Shown in pieces: positions 37,723 through 46,566 of a DNA stretch of 64,000 nt. The first letter of the stretch is position 1. Each line of letters opens with the position of its first letter. This stretch comes from AP-15 sp963698995. Lineage in GTDB: Bacteria; Pseudomonadota; Alphaproteobacteria; ATCC43930; CGMCC-115725. The notes below the pieces were generated by a model. That model saw only the letters and a program-made list of their open reading frames with translations. It was not told where the DNA came from and ran no database searches. Position numbers and translations under genes: made by a program. The stretch covers positions 1 to 64,000 of the forward strand of contig CAVOTD010000067.1 of NCBI GenBank assembly GCA_963698995.1, written 5' to 3'.

Positions 37723-40468
37723 TCATTCTGCGGCCATCAGCGGGGCCAGCGAGCTTCCCGGTTTTTCCAGCTCGGCATAGGGCCCCTGAGCCACGAGCCT
37801 GCCGTGCTCCATGACCAGAACACGGTCGAAAGCCGAGGCAAGCCGGGGACGGTGCAGGCTCCACACCAAGCTGCGCTCGGCGAACTCCTCCTTTAGCCGC
37901 TCGAGGATGGTCGTCTCGGTCCTACCGTCGAGCACCGCGGTTGCATCGTTGAGCGTCATCAGGTCCGGCCGCTTCAGGACAGCGCTCGCAATCGCCAGCT
38001 TTTGCCGCTGTGCCTCCGACAGGCGCGAACCGCCGTTGCCGACCGGATAGTCGAGCCCGACCTCGATCAGTGTCTCGCGCAAGCCGAGTTCGTCGAGCAC
38101 CTCGGTGATCGCCGCGTGGACGCGTTCGCGACCGCCCAATTCGCCGCGAACGACGGTGCCGAAGAGGACATTTTCCTGCACCGTAGCGGCGGCATTGTAG
38201 CGCTCGACATCGAAGAACTCGACCGCGCCCCGCAAGTCCTCCGGCAAGCCCGCGGCAAAGACGCGCCGCGCCTCCAAGATCCGCTGCTGCATGTGCTCGT
38301 CGATCAAATCGAGCGGATCACGGGCCGCAATCAGCTTGAAGGCGAGTGACAAAAGCCGCTCGCGCGGCGGCGGCAGGAGGCTCTCGATCCCCGCTCGATC
38401 CATCCGGTTCAGGATGCTCTCGAAGTCCGGGAGATCGTCGGCGCTGACAAAGCCGAACTCCTCAAAGAACTCGTGCTCAGGGCGCAGCCCGGCGAACAGC
38501 TCGATCATCATGCGGGCAACCTGGGCGCCGACTTTGACGAGATCGCTCGTAAGCCCGACCTGGTCGAGCACCTTGTGCACGTAGGCGCTGCGAGCGACAC
38601 CGTCGCCCTCGAAGGCTGATCCGATCGGCGTGCCGAACAATAGATTGACGGAAATCGGGCTATTGCTGTTGTAGCGATCGGGATCAAAGCGCTCGACGAG
38701 TTGTTCAAGACCGTCGGCCACGAGACGCCCGGCGAGCACGCGCCGCGCCTCGAGGATGCGCTCCGCCGCTTCTGGCTGACGATCCAAATCAAGCCGGCCG
38801 CGCAACCCAAGCAGATGAACGTCCTCATCAAGATCAACAAGCCGCAGCACCTCGACTATGCGACGTTGCAGCTCGGCCGCCTCGGCGACGCCGGCCTGCC
38901 GGTAATCGACCCAGTCGGCAGCGATATCGAGGTCGCTGTTGCCGGACTTACGGGCCTCCTCGATGGCGCGGCTCCGAGACTGTTCCTCAGCCGAACCATC
39001 GTCGGGTCGCCGGTTCGGCCGATGGTGCAGGCCGATCAGTAGAATTCTCCCTGACGCTTGTCGAGAACAGATAGGTTATCGGGCCGACATAACCGATGCG
39101 ACGTCCGGAAACCGCGAGGGGGACGCTGTTGATGTCGGTTTCGCCGATGACGAGCCGCCCGCTGGTCGGGCTAACGAGACGGGCGAACAGCTGCGGCACG
39201 AGATTTCTGCCACTGTTGCTCTGACCGACGATCGCCACGTCCGTGCCGAGCGGAAAATCGAAACTGATCCCCTCCAGGAGCTGGATACCGTCGCCATCCA
39301 CCACGCTGAGATTTGCGGCAGTGATCTCGCCGTGGAGCGGCTCGATATTTTCCGGCTCTTCGAGGAGCACTCGTCTGTCGAGCATATCGGGGACATGAAA
39401 CTGCTCGACCACCTGTTCATACTTGATCGCCACATCCTGCTGGTTTTGATAAAAATCGAGCAATTCCTTCCACGGCGACGACAACTCCTTGTATGCGGCG
39501 AGCACAGCGACCAGCGCGCCCCACGAGAGTTGGCCCTTGATCACAAAGTATCCACCGATCAAAAAGAACAAAAAGGGCGTTAGGTTTCCGATCAGATTAT
39601 TGAGGAATTTAACAAAGAATTTGCGGTTATAGATCTCGAACCGGATATCGTAAATTTCTCCCAGACGGTGAGAGATGTCGGCCAGCTGATATGGTGCGGC
39701 GTCATTGGCGCGGATTTCGGCACGTCCGGCGATGGTGTCACCAATACGGTCCGAAAGCCCGCGGACCTTACGCACCCGCTCGCGCCCGAGGCGACGGATG
39801 ATGCGCTGCATCTTTGGAATGAGGTAACCCTGCAGCGGATAGAACGCGACGGCGGCTGCTCCGAGAATCGGATCCTGGACAAACATGAAGACGAAGATCG
39901 TCAGCAAGGTGCCGCCCTGTGAGATCGGCAACGCGAAGGCTTCGCCGATAAACCCGCCGACCGGCTCCAATTCGCCGGTCATCATCGCGATCATCTGGCC
40001 GGTCGCGGTCCTATCGAAATGGTGCAACGGAAATCGCAATACTCGCTCGTAAAGCTCATAGCGCAGCCGCCGCAACATGCGTTCGCCGACCTGCCCTTTC
40101 CTTATGTTCAAGTGGAGTTTGAACCAGCCGTTTATCAAAACCAACCCTAGGAAAACGCAACATAAAACCAGGAGATATGGAATCTGATCGAGTTCCAATC
40201 CCATAAAATCTTGCGGGAACTCTTTGCCGGAAATAGCACGATTAACGATCACCTTGGGAAGATCTAAGGAATAATAGAGGAAAGGGAAGGAAAGCAGAGT
40301 GACGACAACCAGGTAAATCTGCTCGCGTTTGCTATGATGGAGAATGTAACCGTAAATGGTCGGGTCCAGTCCGTCGATCCCGCGTTGCGGCAGTAGGCCC
40401 CGCAGGAACCCGGGAAGCGGCGGCGTAGCCGATTTTACCGACGCGGCGAGGGTACGGAGAAATCCCAT
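37723..40468 (-). pseudogene. Degenerate ABC exporter with repeated Q-loop insert, one frameshift
   Basis: A protein of about 914 residues after removal of one extra base near 39043. Residues 1-330 are an exporter-type membrane domain (FDRTATGQMIAMMTGELEPV in the loop). The ATPase domain is unusual: Walker A is VAIVGQSNSGRN (Lys replaced by Arg, Ser by Asn), signature is RLSEAQRQKLAIASAV instead of LSGGQ, Walker B is LMTLNDATAVLD (Asp-Glu replaced), and the switch region is SLHRPRL. Between Walker A and the signature lie some 300 extra residues with three Q-loop-type motifs, VRENLLIGL, ISVNLLFGT and VQENVLFGT, the last two in repeats about 159 residues apart that both begin ILEARR. Probably catalytically impaired; whether it exports anything is unknown. 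Confidence 0.85.
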
Positions 40469-40943
40469 TGGCTACTCTCTGGTTCTTGGCGCGACGCAGC
40501 GGTCCGGCGTCGTGCATCAACACCGGGCCTAGTCGGCGCTATGCCTGGGCAAATGGTCGCGCCGTCGGCGGCGCGGGAGAGGCGGCTAGTCAAATCGACA
40601 GGAAATTAGTCGCCTTGCCGCGCCGAGCGCCGTGCGCAGCGGAAAGCCGACGAGCCTCGCGGCTGCGATCGGCGAGCAGCTCGAGACCGTTGTTATGGGG
40701 TCGACGGAATCGAGCGGCGTGGAGTCCTTTGTGCGCGATCTGCGGCCGCCCCCGGGAACAGGGGTCGCCGAAGGAGCCGAACGGATGGGGCGGAATACCG
40801 GCGGATGTGCCGCGGTGCCCTTGAAGATGGCGGCGGTTCGCGGTCACGTCGTATCATGGCCCCAACCACCCGGGGACCAAGCAAAGTCGGTTGGTCGATA
40901 GTGCGGGATGGCGGGCAGCGACGGCAGTGGAATATGCTCCGGG
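40469..40943. other. Intergenic region, nothing recognised
   Basis: 475 bases between the ABC exporter start and a small regulator gene. Open frames here have no family match or ribosome-binding site. The promoter of the exporter should lie near 40480-40560. Confidence 0.5.
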
Positions 40944-41177
40944 TCACCTAACCGTAGGTGCGGCGGCGCGGATTCGCACGTCGTCGTCCGGCAGGAATAC
41001 CACCCCGACCTCCTCAAAGACGCGCCGGAGGGCGTCGAGCGTTGCCGTCTCCGGCCGCCGACGCTCCAGCTCGAAATCGTCGATAACACGATCACTGACC
41101 GACGCGGCACTCGCCAGCTTGTTTACGGACCAGCCGAGCAATGTGCGGGCAGAACGGCATTGGGCGGCGGTGATCAT
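40944..41177 (-). CDS. Small XRE-type helix-turn-helix regulator
   Basis: A 77-residue protein beginning MITAAQCRSARTLLGWSVNK. Residues 4-56 form a five-helix XRE DNA-binding domain (LASAASVSDRVIDDFELERR, then TATLDALRRVFEEVGVVFLP), typical of single-domain regulators in alphaproteobacteria. A start seven codons upstream (41198) is possible. No partner gene overlaps it. Its target could be its own promoter or a neighbour, but no operator was identified. Confidence 0.75.
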   Translation of the reverse strand: MITAAQCRSARTLLGWSVNKLASAASVSDRVIDDFELERRRPETATLDALRRVFEEVGVVFLPDDDVRIRAAAPTVR

Positions 41178-41198
41178 GGCTGCTGAATTTCCTTGCAT

Positions 41199-41684
41199 CT
41201 AAAGGTGTGGCGCGATTTCGCCATATTTGCCAAACGCTCGCCGCACAGCAAGGTTGCCGCGACCAAGGAAGACCGCGTGGTTCGGCGAGAACGGTTCGCT
41301 CGCACCGGGAATCAGGCGATCGGATTTGCCGCTGCCGCTCTGCTCTCGCCGTCCCCCGACCGGATTGCCGCTAACCTACTCGATATCCGCAAACCGACAA
41401 GTTGCCGGCATGACGGCCCATCGCCGCCATCACCCGCTGCGTCGAACGTGGCAACTCGGCATCGCTACAATCCCCGGCGACCGCTTCCAGGCGCCAAGCA
41501 ATCGGACGGACGGCGGCTGCACTCGGCGCGCCGAGTAAGCTTAAGCCAGAGCAAAAAGTCAAACTTGCCGTGTTTAACGTTACCGACAATTTACGGATAC
41601 ACTTAAAATCTGCGACTCTACTAGACGGGGTCCTTCGTTCCTGCTATAGTCCTAAAGGGTTCCTAGCCACGGGCCGGGCTGTTT
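41199..41684. other. Upstream region of the exopolysaccharide block
   Basis: 486 bases with no supported gene. It contains a candidate promoter at 41622-41650. I looked for a sigma-54 -24/-12 site (TGGCAC-N5-TTGC), expected if PrsR controls this block, and found none that fits. Confidence 0.5.
41622..41650 (+). promoter_or_regulatory. Putative sigma-70 promoter of sugar transferase gene
   Basis: TAGACG at 41622-41627 and TATAGT at 41645-41650 with a 17-base spacer, 34 bases before the GTG start. The -10 is good and the -35 is weak. Confidence 0.35.
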
Positions 41685-43127
41685 GTGGCGCCGGGTGTTA
41701 ACACTTTCCAGCTCGCGATGCAGCTCAGACTATTCCGACATTTTGTTCCGGTTTCGGTCGTGGTTCTCGCGTCCTCGGATGTCTTGCTGATTACTGGCGC
41801 CTTTTATCAACTAGTGTCGCATTCGGAAATCGGTACCCCGATTGTGCTCGGCGCTTCCAGTTTTAGTGTTCAATTTGCTGCCGGATTGTCCGTGGCCGCT
41901 GTGACGACGATGATTTCCGTGGGTTTATACGGGCAACAAAGCTTTATGGATCTTAGGATCCTGTTTAGTAAAATAGCTGTTGCCGCGCTACTCGTCTTAT
42001 TGCTGGTGTCTTTCTCCGCAACATATTGGCGAGACGGTCTGGACGAACTTACCGATTTCGCAAATTTTCCACTGAAGGCGACGCTGCTCTGGCTGGTCTG
42101 CGTATCGGTGACCCGCGGGACCTTTTCGGTAACACTGGGGCGCGGTCTGTTGAAGCGGCGGATCCTTGTACTGGGCAACGGGACACAGGCCGCGCGCATC
42201 GCTCGGCTGGTCGAAACCCGGCAAAACGAACATTTCCTGCCGGTGTCGTTCATCGACGTGCCGGGCCAAACCGGACACCGCCCTTCCGAAGCCGCCGAGT
42301 GGTCGGCCGGCGAGCCCGATGAGTTGATGGAATTCAGCTATCGAGTTGGGGCGAGCGAAATCGTCGTAGCCGCCGATGACCGACGCGGCCTGCCGGTGCG
42401 CCAACTGCTGCACTGCAAGCTTGCCGGTATCAAGGTGACCGACTTCCTCGACTTTTGGGAGCGCGAAACCAGGACGGTCGAACTCGATGCGCTGAGGCCG
42501 AGCTGGCTCTTTTACTCGGACGGCTTTCGACGCGGTCCGCTCGACGAACTCCTGAAACGAGCCCTCGACATTGCGGTCAGCGCAAGCTTGCTGATCCTGA
42601 CGTTGCCATTGCTGATCGTGACGGCATGCCTGATCAAGCTCGAGAGCTCGGGACCGGTCCTCTATCGGCAAGCGCGGGTCGGCTTGCAGGGTCGCGTTTT
42701 CACCATCCTCAAATTCCGCAGCATGCGGGTCGATGCCGAGACTGACGGCCATCCCCGATGGGCCGCCAAAAGCGATCCACGCGTCACGCGAGTGGGAGCG
42801 GTCATTCGGAAGCTCCGCATCGACGAGCTGGCGCAGATTCTCAACGTCCTGCGCGGCGATATGAGCTTCGTCGGCCCGCGCCCGGAACGCCCCTTCTTTG
42901 TCGCCCAACTCGCCAAAGCGATCCCCTACTATGCCGAACGCCACTGGGTCAGACCGGGAATTACCGGTTGGGCACAGATAAACTTTCCGTATGGCGCTTC
43001 GACGGACGACGCCCGTCGCAAACTAACTTTTGATCTTTATTACGTTAAGAATCGAAGTATTTTTTTGGATGCGCTGATTTTGCTGCAGACTGCCCGAGTG
43101 ATATTTTGGAATCAGGGAGCAAGATAG
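41685..43127 (+). CDS. Polyprenyl-phosphate sugar transferase, XrtA/PEP-CTERM-associated type
   Basis: A 480-residue priming transferase that attaches a sugar phosphate to undecaprenyl phosphate at the inner membrane, starting exopolysaccharide synthesis. Residues 10-150 contain four membrane segments; a Rossmann-like region follows with LKRRILVLGNGTQAARIARL; then FLDFWERETRTVELDALRPS and WLFYSDGF, the signature of the TIGR03013 group; then the catalytic C-terminal domain with KRALDIAVSASLLILTLPLL, ILKFRSMRVDAE and GDMSFVGPRPERP. GTG 41685 gives the expected length; ATG 41718 is an alternative. First gene of the block with prsK, prsR and prsT, four bases from prsK. Confidence 0.88.
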   Translation: MAPGVNTFQLAMQLRLFRHFVPVSVVVLASSDVLLITGAFYQLVSHSEIGTPIVLGASSFSVQFAAGLSVAAVTTMISVGLYGQQSFMDLRILFSKIAVAALLVLLLVSFSATYWRDGLDELTDFANFPLKATLLWLVCVSVTRGTFSVTLGRGLLKRRILVLGNGTQAARIARLVETRQNEHFLPVSFIDVPGQTGHRPSEAAEWSAGEPDELMEFSYRVGASEIVVAADDRRGLPVRQLLHCKLAGIKVTDFLDFWERETRTVELDALRPSWLFYSDGFRRGPLDELLKRALDIAVSASLLILTLPLLIVTACLIKLESSGPVLYRQARVGLQGRVFTILKFRSMRVDAETDGHPRWAAKSDPRVTRVGAVIRKLRIDELAQILNVLRGDMSFVGPRPERPFFVAQLAKAIPYYAERHWVRPGITGWAQINFPYGASTDDARRKLTFDLYYVKNRSIFLDALILLQTARVIFWNQGAR

Positions 43128-43131
43128 GAAC

Positions 43132-45177
43132 TTGCGCCTCGGTGTCTTGGTAACAGGGACCGTCTATTCGGCGTGCGCACTCGCGTTCGTGCTACTCGTC
43201 GTGCTGATGATCCCGCGCGGCCGGACGAGCAAAACCGGCCTTGCCATCCTCGGCTGCTGCCTTACCTCGGCGCTTTGGGCAGCCGCGGCCGCTGCCGCGG
43301 CACCGCTCGCGGTGCTGGCTCTGTTGGACGGCGTCAGGCTGTCCGCTTGGCTAATATTCGCAGTTGCGCTCGTGACCATCAGGGCAAGCGATGGCTTTGG
43401 TGTCGGCCGCGCTTTCCTTTTTGGGGCGCTGGCGTTCTGCGTCGTGGCAATCGCCGATGACGTATGGATACTATTGGTAAATCCGAGCGCTGCGGTCCTG
43501 ATCATTCCGCAGCTATTGATTCGCATCGGGTTCGCGGTTGCCGGCCTTCTGACGATCGAAAATCTCTGGCGCAATACCCAACCGGCACGGCGCTGGCATA
43601 TCTGGCCGTTGTGTCTCGCCGTCGGCGGCCTCTTCGCCTACGACCTGTTCCTGTTCTCCGATGCCTTTATCACGCGCGGGCGGGTGGATCCCGGCCTCGC
43701 CCTCGGTCGGCCGATCGTCGCGGCATTCATGGCTCCGCTTCTCGCGCTCGCAATGGCCCGCAATCGCGAATGGCGGATCGACATCCACGTATCTCGCCAG
43801 GTCGTGCTGCACACGGCGACCTTGGGGGCGAGCGGCTGTTTCCTGCTCGCTGTCGCCGTCGTCGGCATGCTGTTGCGCGGGCTGGAGGGTGATTGGGGGC
43901 TGGTGCTCCAGTTGGCGATGCTGTTTGGCAGCATTGTCGTGCTTGCCACCGTGCTCTCGTCGGGGAGCGTTCGCCGGCGTCTCAAATTTCTGATTTCACG
44001 TAATTTCTTTACCCATCGCTACGATTATCGCGTCGAGTGGTTGAAATTCATCGAGCTGGTTTCCGAACCAAAACAAGGCGAGGAACTCTCGGTCAGAATC
44101 ATCCGCGCTCTGGCTGAGTTCGTCGACAGCCCGGCCGGCGTGCTGTGGTCGTTGAGCGGCGGTGTCGGCTACTACCCCACGGCGGCATGGAGGCAAGCCA
44201 TCCCCGGTAACCTGAAGGTGTCAATCGACGATCCGTTTATCCTCGGTTTCCGGGATGGCGGCTGGATACAGGAACGCGCCGCGGCGGTGCCGGACGAGAC
44301 ATGGTCGTGCACATCCGAAAAGACGTGGCTAGCCGTCCCATTGTCGCACCGCCGGGAAGTCGTTGGCTTCGTCCTGCTCGATCGCCCAAGTCGCCTGGTC
44401 AGCCCCGACTGGGAGGCCTTCGACCTACTGCGCGCGGCCGGGCGGCAAGCGGCCAGCTATCTCGCCGAAGAGCGCTCGACAAAGGTTCTCCGCGATACCG
44501 AACTCTTGACCGAGTACAGCAAGCGTTTTGCGTTTGTCGTCCACGACATCAAGAATTTGGCGAGCCAGCTCAATCTAATCGTGTCGAACGCGAAACGGCA
44601 CATCGACGACCCTGAATTTCAGCGCGATATGCTGCGGACAGTGGAAGATTCCGTAGCGCGAATGAACAATCTGCTGAACCAGTTGAAGGCCGACGCCGCG
44701 CCGCGCGCGCCACGACTCCTCAACCCCAACCTCGTGGTCGACGCGGTTGCCGCAGAGTTCGCCGCTGCTCCGGTAGTCGTCGAGACGCGCAACGGTGCCG
44801 GGGTTTGCGCGGTGGCAATCGACCCCGATCGTTTCAGATCGGCGCTGACCCACCTCCTGCAAAACGCGATCGATGTATCATGTCCGAGCGGCCGGGTGAT
44901 CGTAACCTCGCAGCGTTTCGGCACCCAGCTTCTGATCGACATCGCCGACAACGGTCCGGGAATGGACGACGCGTTTATTCGTGACGAGCTATTCCTGCCG
45001 TTCCGCTCGACGAAGTCGGGTGGCTACGGCATAGGCGCGTTTCAAACTCGCGAATTGATCCGCATGGCGGGCGGCGATCTCGAAGTCATCTCGGAGAAAG
45101 GCTTCGGTACGACGATGCGGATCGTCTTGCCTCTTGTCTCTGAAAGGGAGCCCGCGGTATCCGCCGCCGCGACCTGA
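43132..45177 (+). CDS. prsK: PEP-CTERM system histidine kinase PrsK
   Basis: A 681-residue membrane sensor kinase, the usual PrsK length. Residues 1-290 hold about eight membrane segments, residues 310-450 a GAF-like domain (TWLAVPLSHRREVVGFVLLD), then the kinase core: phosphoacceptor FAFVVHDIKNLASQL, N box HLLQNAIDVS, G1 IADNGPGMDD and G2 SGGYGIGAFQTREL. It should phosphorylate PrsR, encoded six bases downstream. The start codon is TTG at 43132. The signal is unknown. Confidence 0.88.
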   Translation: MRLGVLVTGTVYSACALAFVLLVVLMIPRGRTSKTGLAILGCCLTSALWAAAAAAAAPLAVLALLDGVRLSAWLIFAVALVTIRASDGFGVGRAFLFGALAFCVVAIADDVWILLVNPSAAVLIIPQLLIRIGFAVAGLLTIENLWRNTQPARRWHIWPLCLAVGGLFAYDLFLFSDAFITRGRVDPGLALGRPIVAAFMAPLLALAMARNREWRIDIHVSRQVVLHTATLGASGCFLLAVAVVGMLLRGLEGDWGLVLQLAMLFGSIVVLATVLSSGSVRRRLKFLISRNFFTHRYDYRVEWLKFIELVSEPKQGEELSVRIIRALAEFVDSPAGVLWSLSGGVGYYPTAAWRQAIPGNLKVSIDDPFILGFRDGGWIQERAAAVPDETWSCTSEKTWLAVPLSHRREVVGFVLLDRPSRLVSPDWEAFDLLRAAGRQAASYLAEERSTKVLRDTELLTEYSKRFAFVVHDIKNLASQLNLIVSNAKRHIDDPEFQRDMLRTVEDSVARMNNLLNQLKADAAPRAPRLLNPNLVVDAVAAEFAAAPVVVETRNGAGVCAVAIDPDRFRSALTHLLQNAIDVSCPSGRVIVTSQRFGTQLLIDIADNGPGMDDAFIRDELFLPFRSTKSGGYGIGAFQTRELIRMAGGDLEVISEKGFGTTMRIVLPLVSEREPAVSAAAT

Positions 45178-45182
45178 ACCAT

Positions 45183-46538
45183 ATGCCCCAGAATGCGAAA
45201 CCGCTGCTGATCGTCGACGATGACACGGGGCTCTTGCGCCAATTGCGCTGGGCCTTTTCAGACCACCGGGTGCATCCGGCTGGAACCCGCCAGGAAGCGA
45301 TCGATGTCGCGAGAAAGGAAGGCATTGCGGTCGCGATCGTCGATCTCGGACTTCCTCCCGATCCGGACGGCGCTTCGGAGGGATTGGCGACCCTGAGCGA
45401 AATTCTCGCTATCGCGCCGGCGACCAAGGTCATCATCGCGAGCGGCAACGAAACCCGCGAACACGCATTGCGGGCGATCGCTCTGGGCGCTTACGACTTT
45501 TATCAAAAGCCGATCGACATCGACGTACTGCAACTGATCGTCAGCCGTGCCGAACATATGTTCGAGCTCGAAGCCGAGAACCGCAGGCTTGCCGAGACCG
45601 CGGCGGCATGTCCGGTCGACGGCATCATCGCGAGCAGCACGGAGATGCTGCGGGTGCTGCGCAGCATCGAGAAGATCGCGCCGACCGACGTCGCCGTCTT
45701 GCTGCTCGGCGAGAGCGGCACCGGGAAGGAATTGCTGGCTCAGGCAATCCATAAAATGAGCGGCCGCGCTCGGGCGCCGTTCGTCCCGATCAACTGCGCG
45801 GCAATCCCCGAGACATTGCTCGAAAGCGAACTCTTCGGTCACGAGAAGGGAGCATTCACCGGCGCCCTGCGCCAGAACATCGGCAGGATCGAAAGCGCCG
45901 ATCACGGGACCCTGTTTCTTGACGAGATCGGCGATGTGCCGATGCCGATGCAGGTCAAGCTGCTGCGGTTCCTGCAGGACCAGATCGTCGAGCGGATCGG
46001 CGGTCGAAAGCCAGTGCAGGTCGATGTGCGGATCGTGTGTGCGACGAACCAGGATCTCGATCGCATGATGGCCGAGGGCCGCTTCAGAGAAGATCTGTTT
46101 TACCGGTTGAACGAGGTCATGGTGCGGGTGCCGCCGCTGCGCGAGCGGCTCGGCGACGCGATGGTTCTGGCGAGTTTCTTTCTCCGGCGGTTTGCCGCGG
46201 AATACGCTCGGCCGGTCCGCGGGTTCGCCTCGGCGGCCCTGGCCGCCATCAAGGATCATCCGTGGCCGGGGAATGTCCGCGAGCTTGAAAACCGCGTGAA
46301 GCGAGCGGTCGTTATGGCCGACGGCGCGCTGCTTTCGGCGGATGATCTTGGTCTGTCCGCGACCGGGGCGGAGCCGCAGTCGCTCGGCATTCGCGCCGCG
46401 CGCGCGCGCGCCGAACGCGAAGTGCTGCAACTCGCCCTCGCCCAGGCCGGGTCCAATCTGTCCAAAGCGGCAAAGCTGCTCGGGATCAGTCGGCCGACGC
46501 TTTACGACTTGATGCAGCAGCATCAGATCGATGCGTGA
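45183..46538 (+). CDS. prsR: PEP-CTERM system sigma-54 response regulator PrsR
   Basis: A 451-residue NtrC-type activator. The receiver domain (residues 1-125) begins KPLLIVDDDTGLLRQLRWAF and has the phosphoacceptor Asp in AIVDLGLP. The AAA+ domain has Walker A LLGESGTGKE, the sigma-54 contact loop EKGAFTGALRQNIG, and LFLDEIGDVPMP. The C-terminus is a Fis-type helix-turn-helix, NLSKAAKLLGISRPTLYDLM. It activates sigma-54 promoters; in exosortase bacteria PrsR controls PEP-CTERM and polysaccharide genes. It overlaps the frame of prsT by a few bases only. Confidence 0.9.
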   Translation: MPQNAKPLLIVDDDTGLLRQLRWAFSDHRVHPAGTRQEAIDVARKEGIAVAIVDLGLPPDPDGASEGLATLSEILAIAPATKVIIASGNETREHALRAIALGAYDFYQKPIDIDVLQLIVSRAEHMFELEAENRRLAETAAACPVDGIIASSTEMLRVLRSIEKIAPTDVAVLLLGESGTGKELLAQAIHKMSGRARAPFVPINCAAIPETLLESELFGHEKGAFTGALRQNIGRIESADHGTLFLDEIGDVPMPMQVKLLRFLQDQIVERIGGRKPVQVDVRIVCATNQDLDRMMAEGRFREDLFYRLNEVMVRVPPLRERLGDAMVLASFFLRRFAAEYARPVRGFASAALAAIKDHPWPGNVRELENRVKRAVVMADGALLSADDLGLSATGAEPQSLGIRAARARAEREVLQLALAQAGSNLSKAAKLLGISRPTLYDLMQQHQIDA

Positions 46539-46566
46539 CGGCCGTTTGCGGAAGAAAGGAAGGGCA

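Noticed and set aside
41199..41684. Sigma-54 promoter for the PrsR-linked block
   Set aside because: No GG-N10-GC pair with a proper TGGCAC/TTGC context was found; TGGCA sequences present have wrong spacing.
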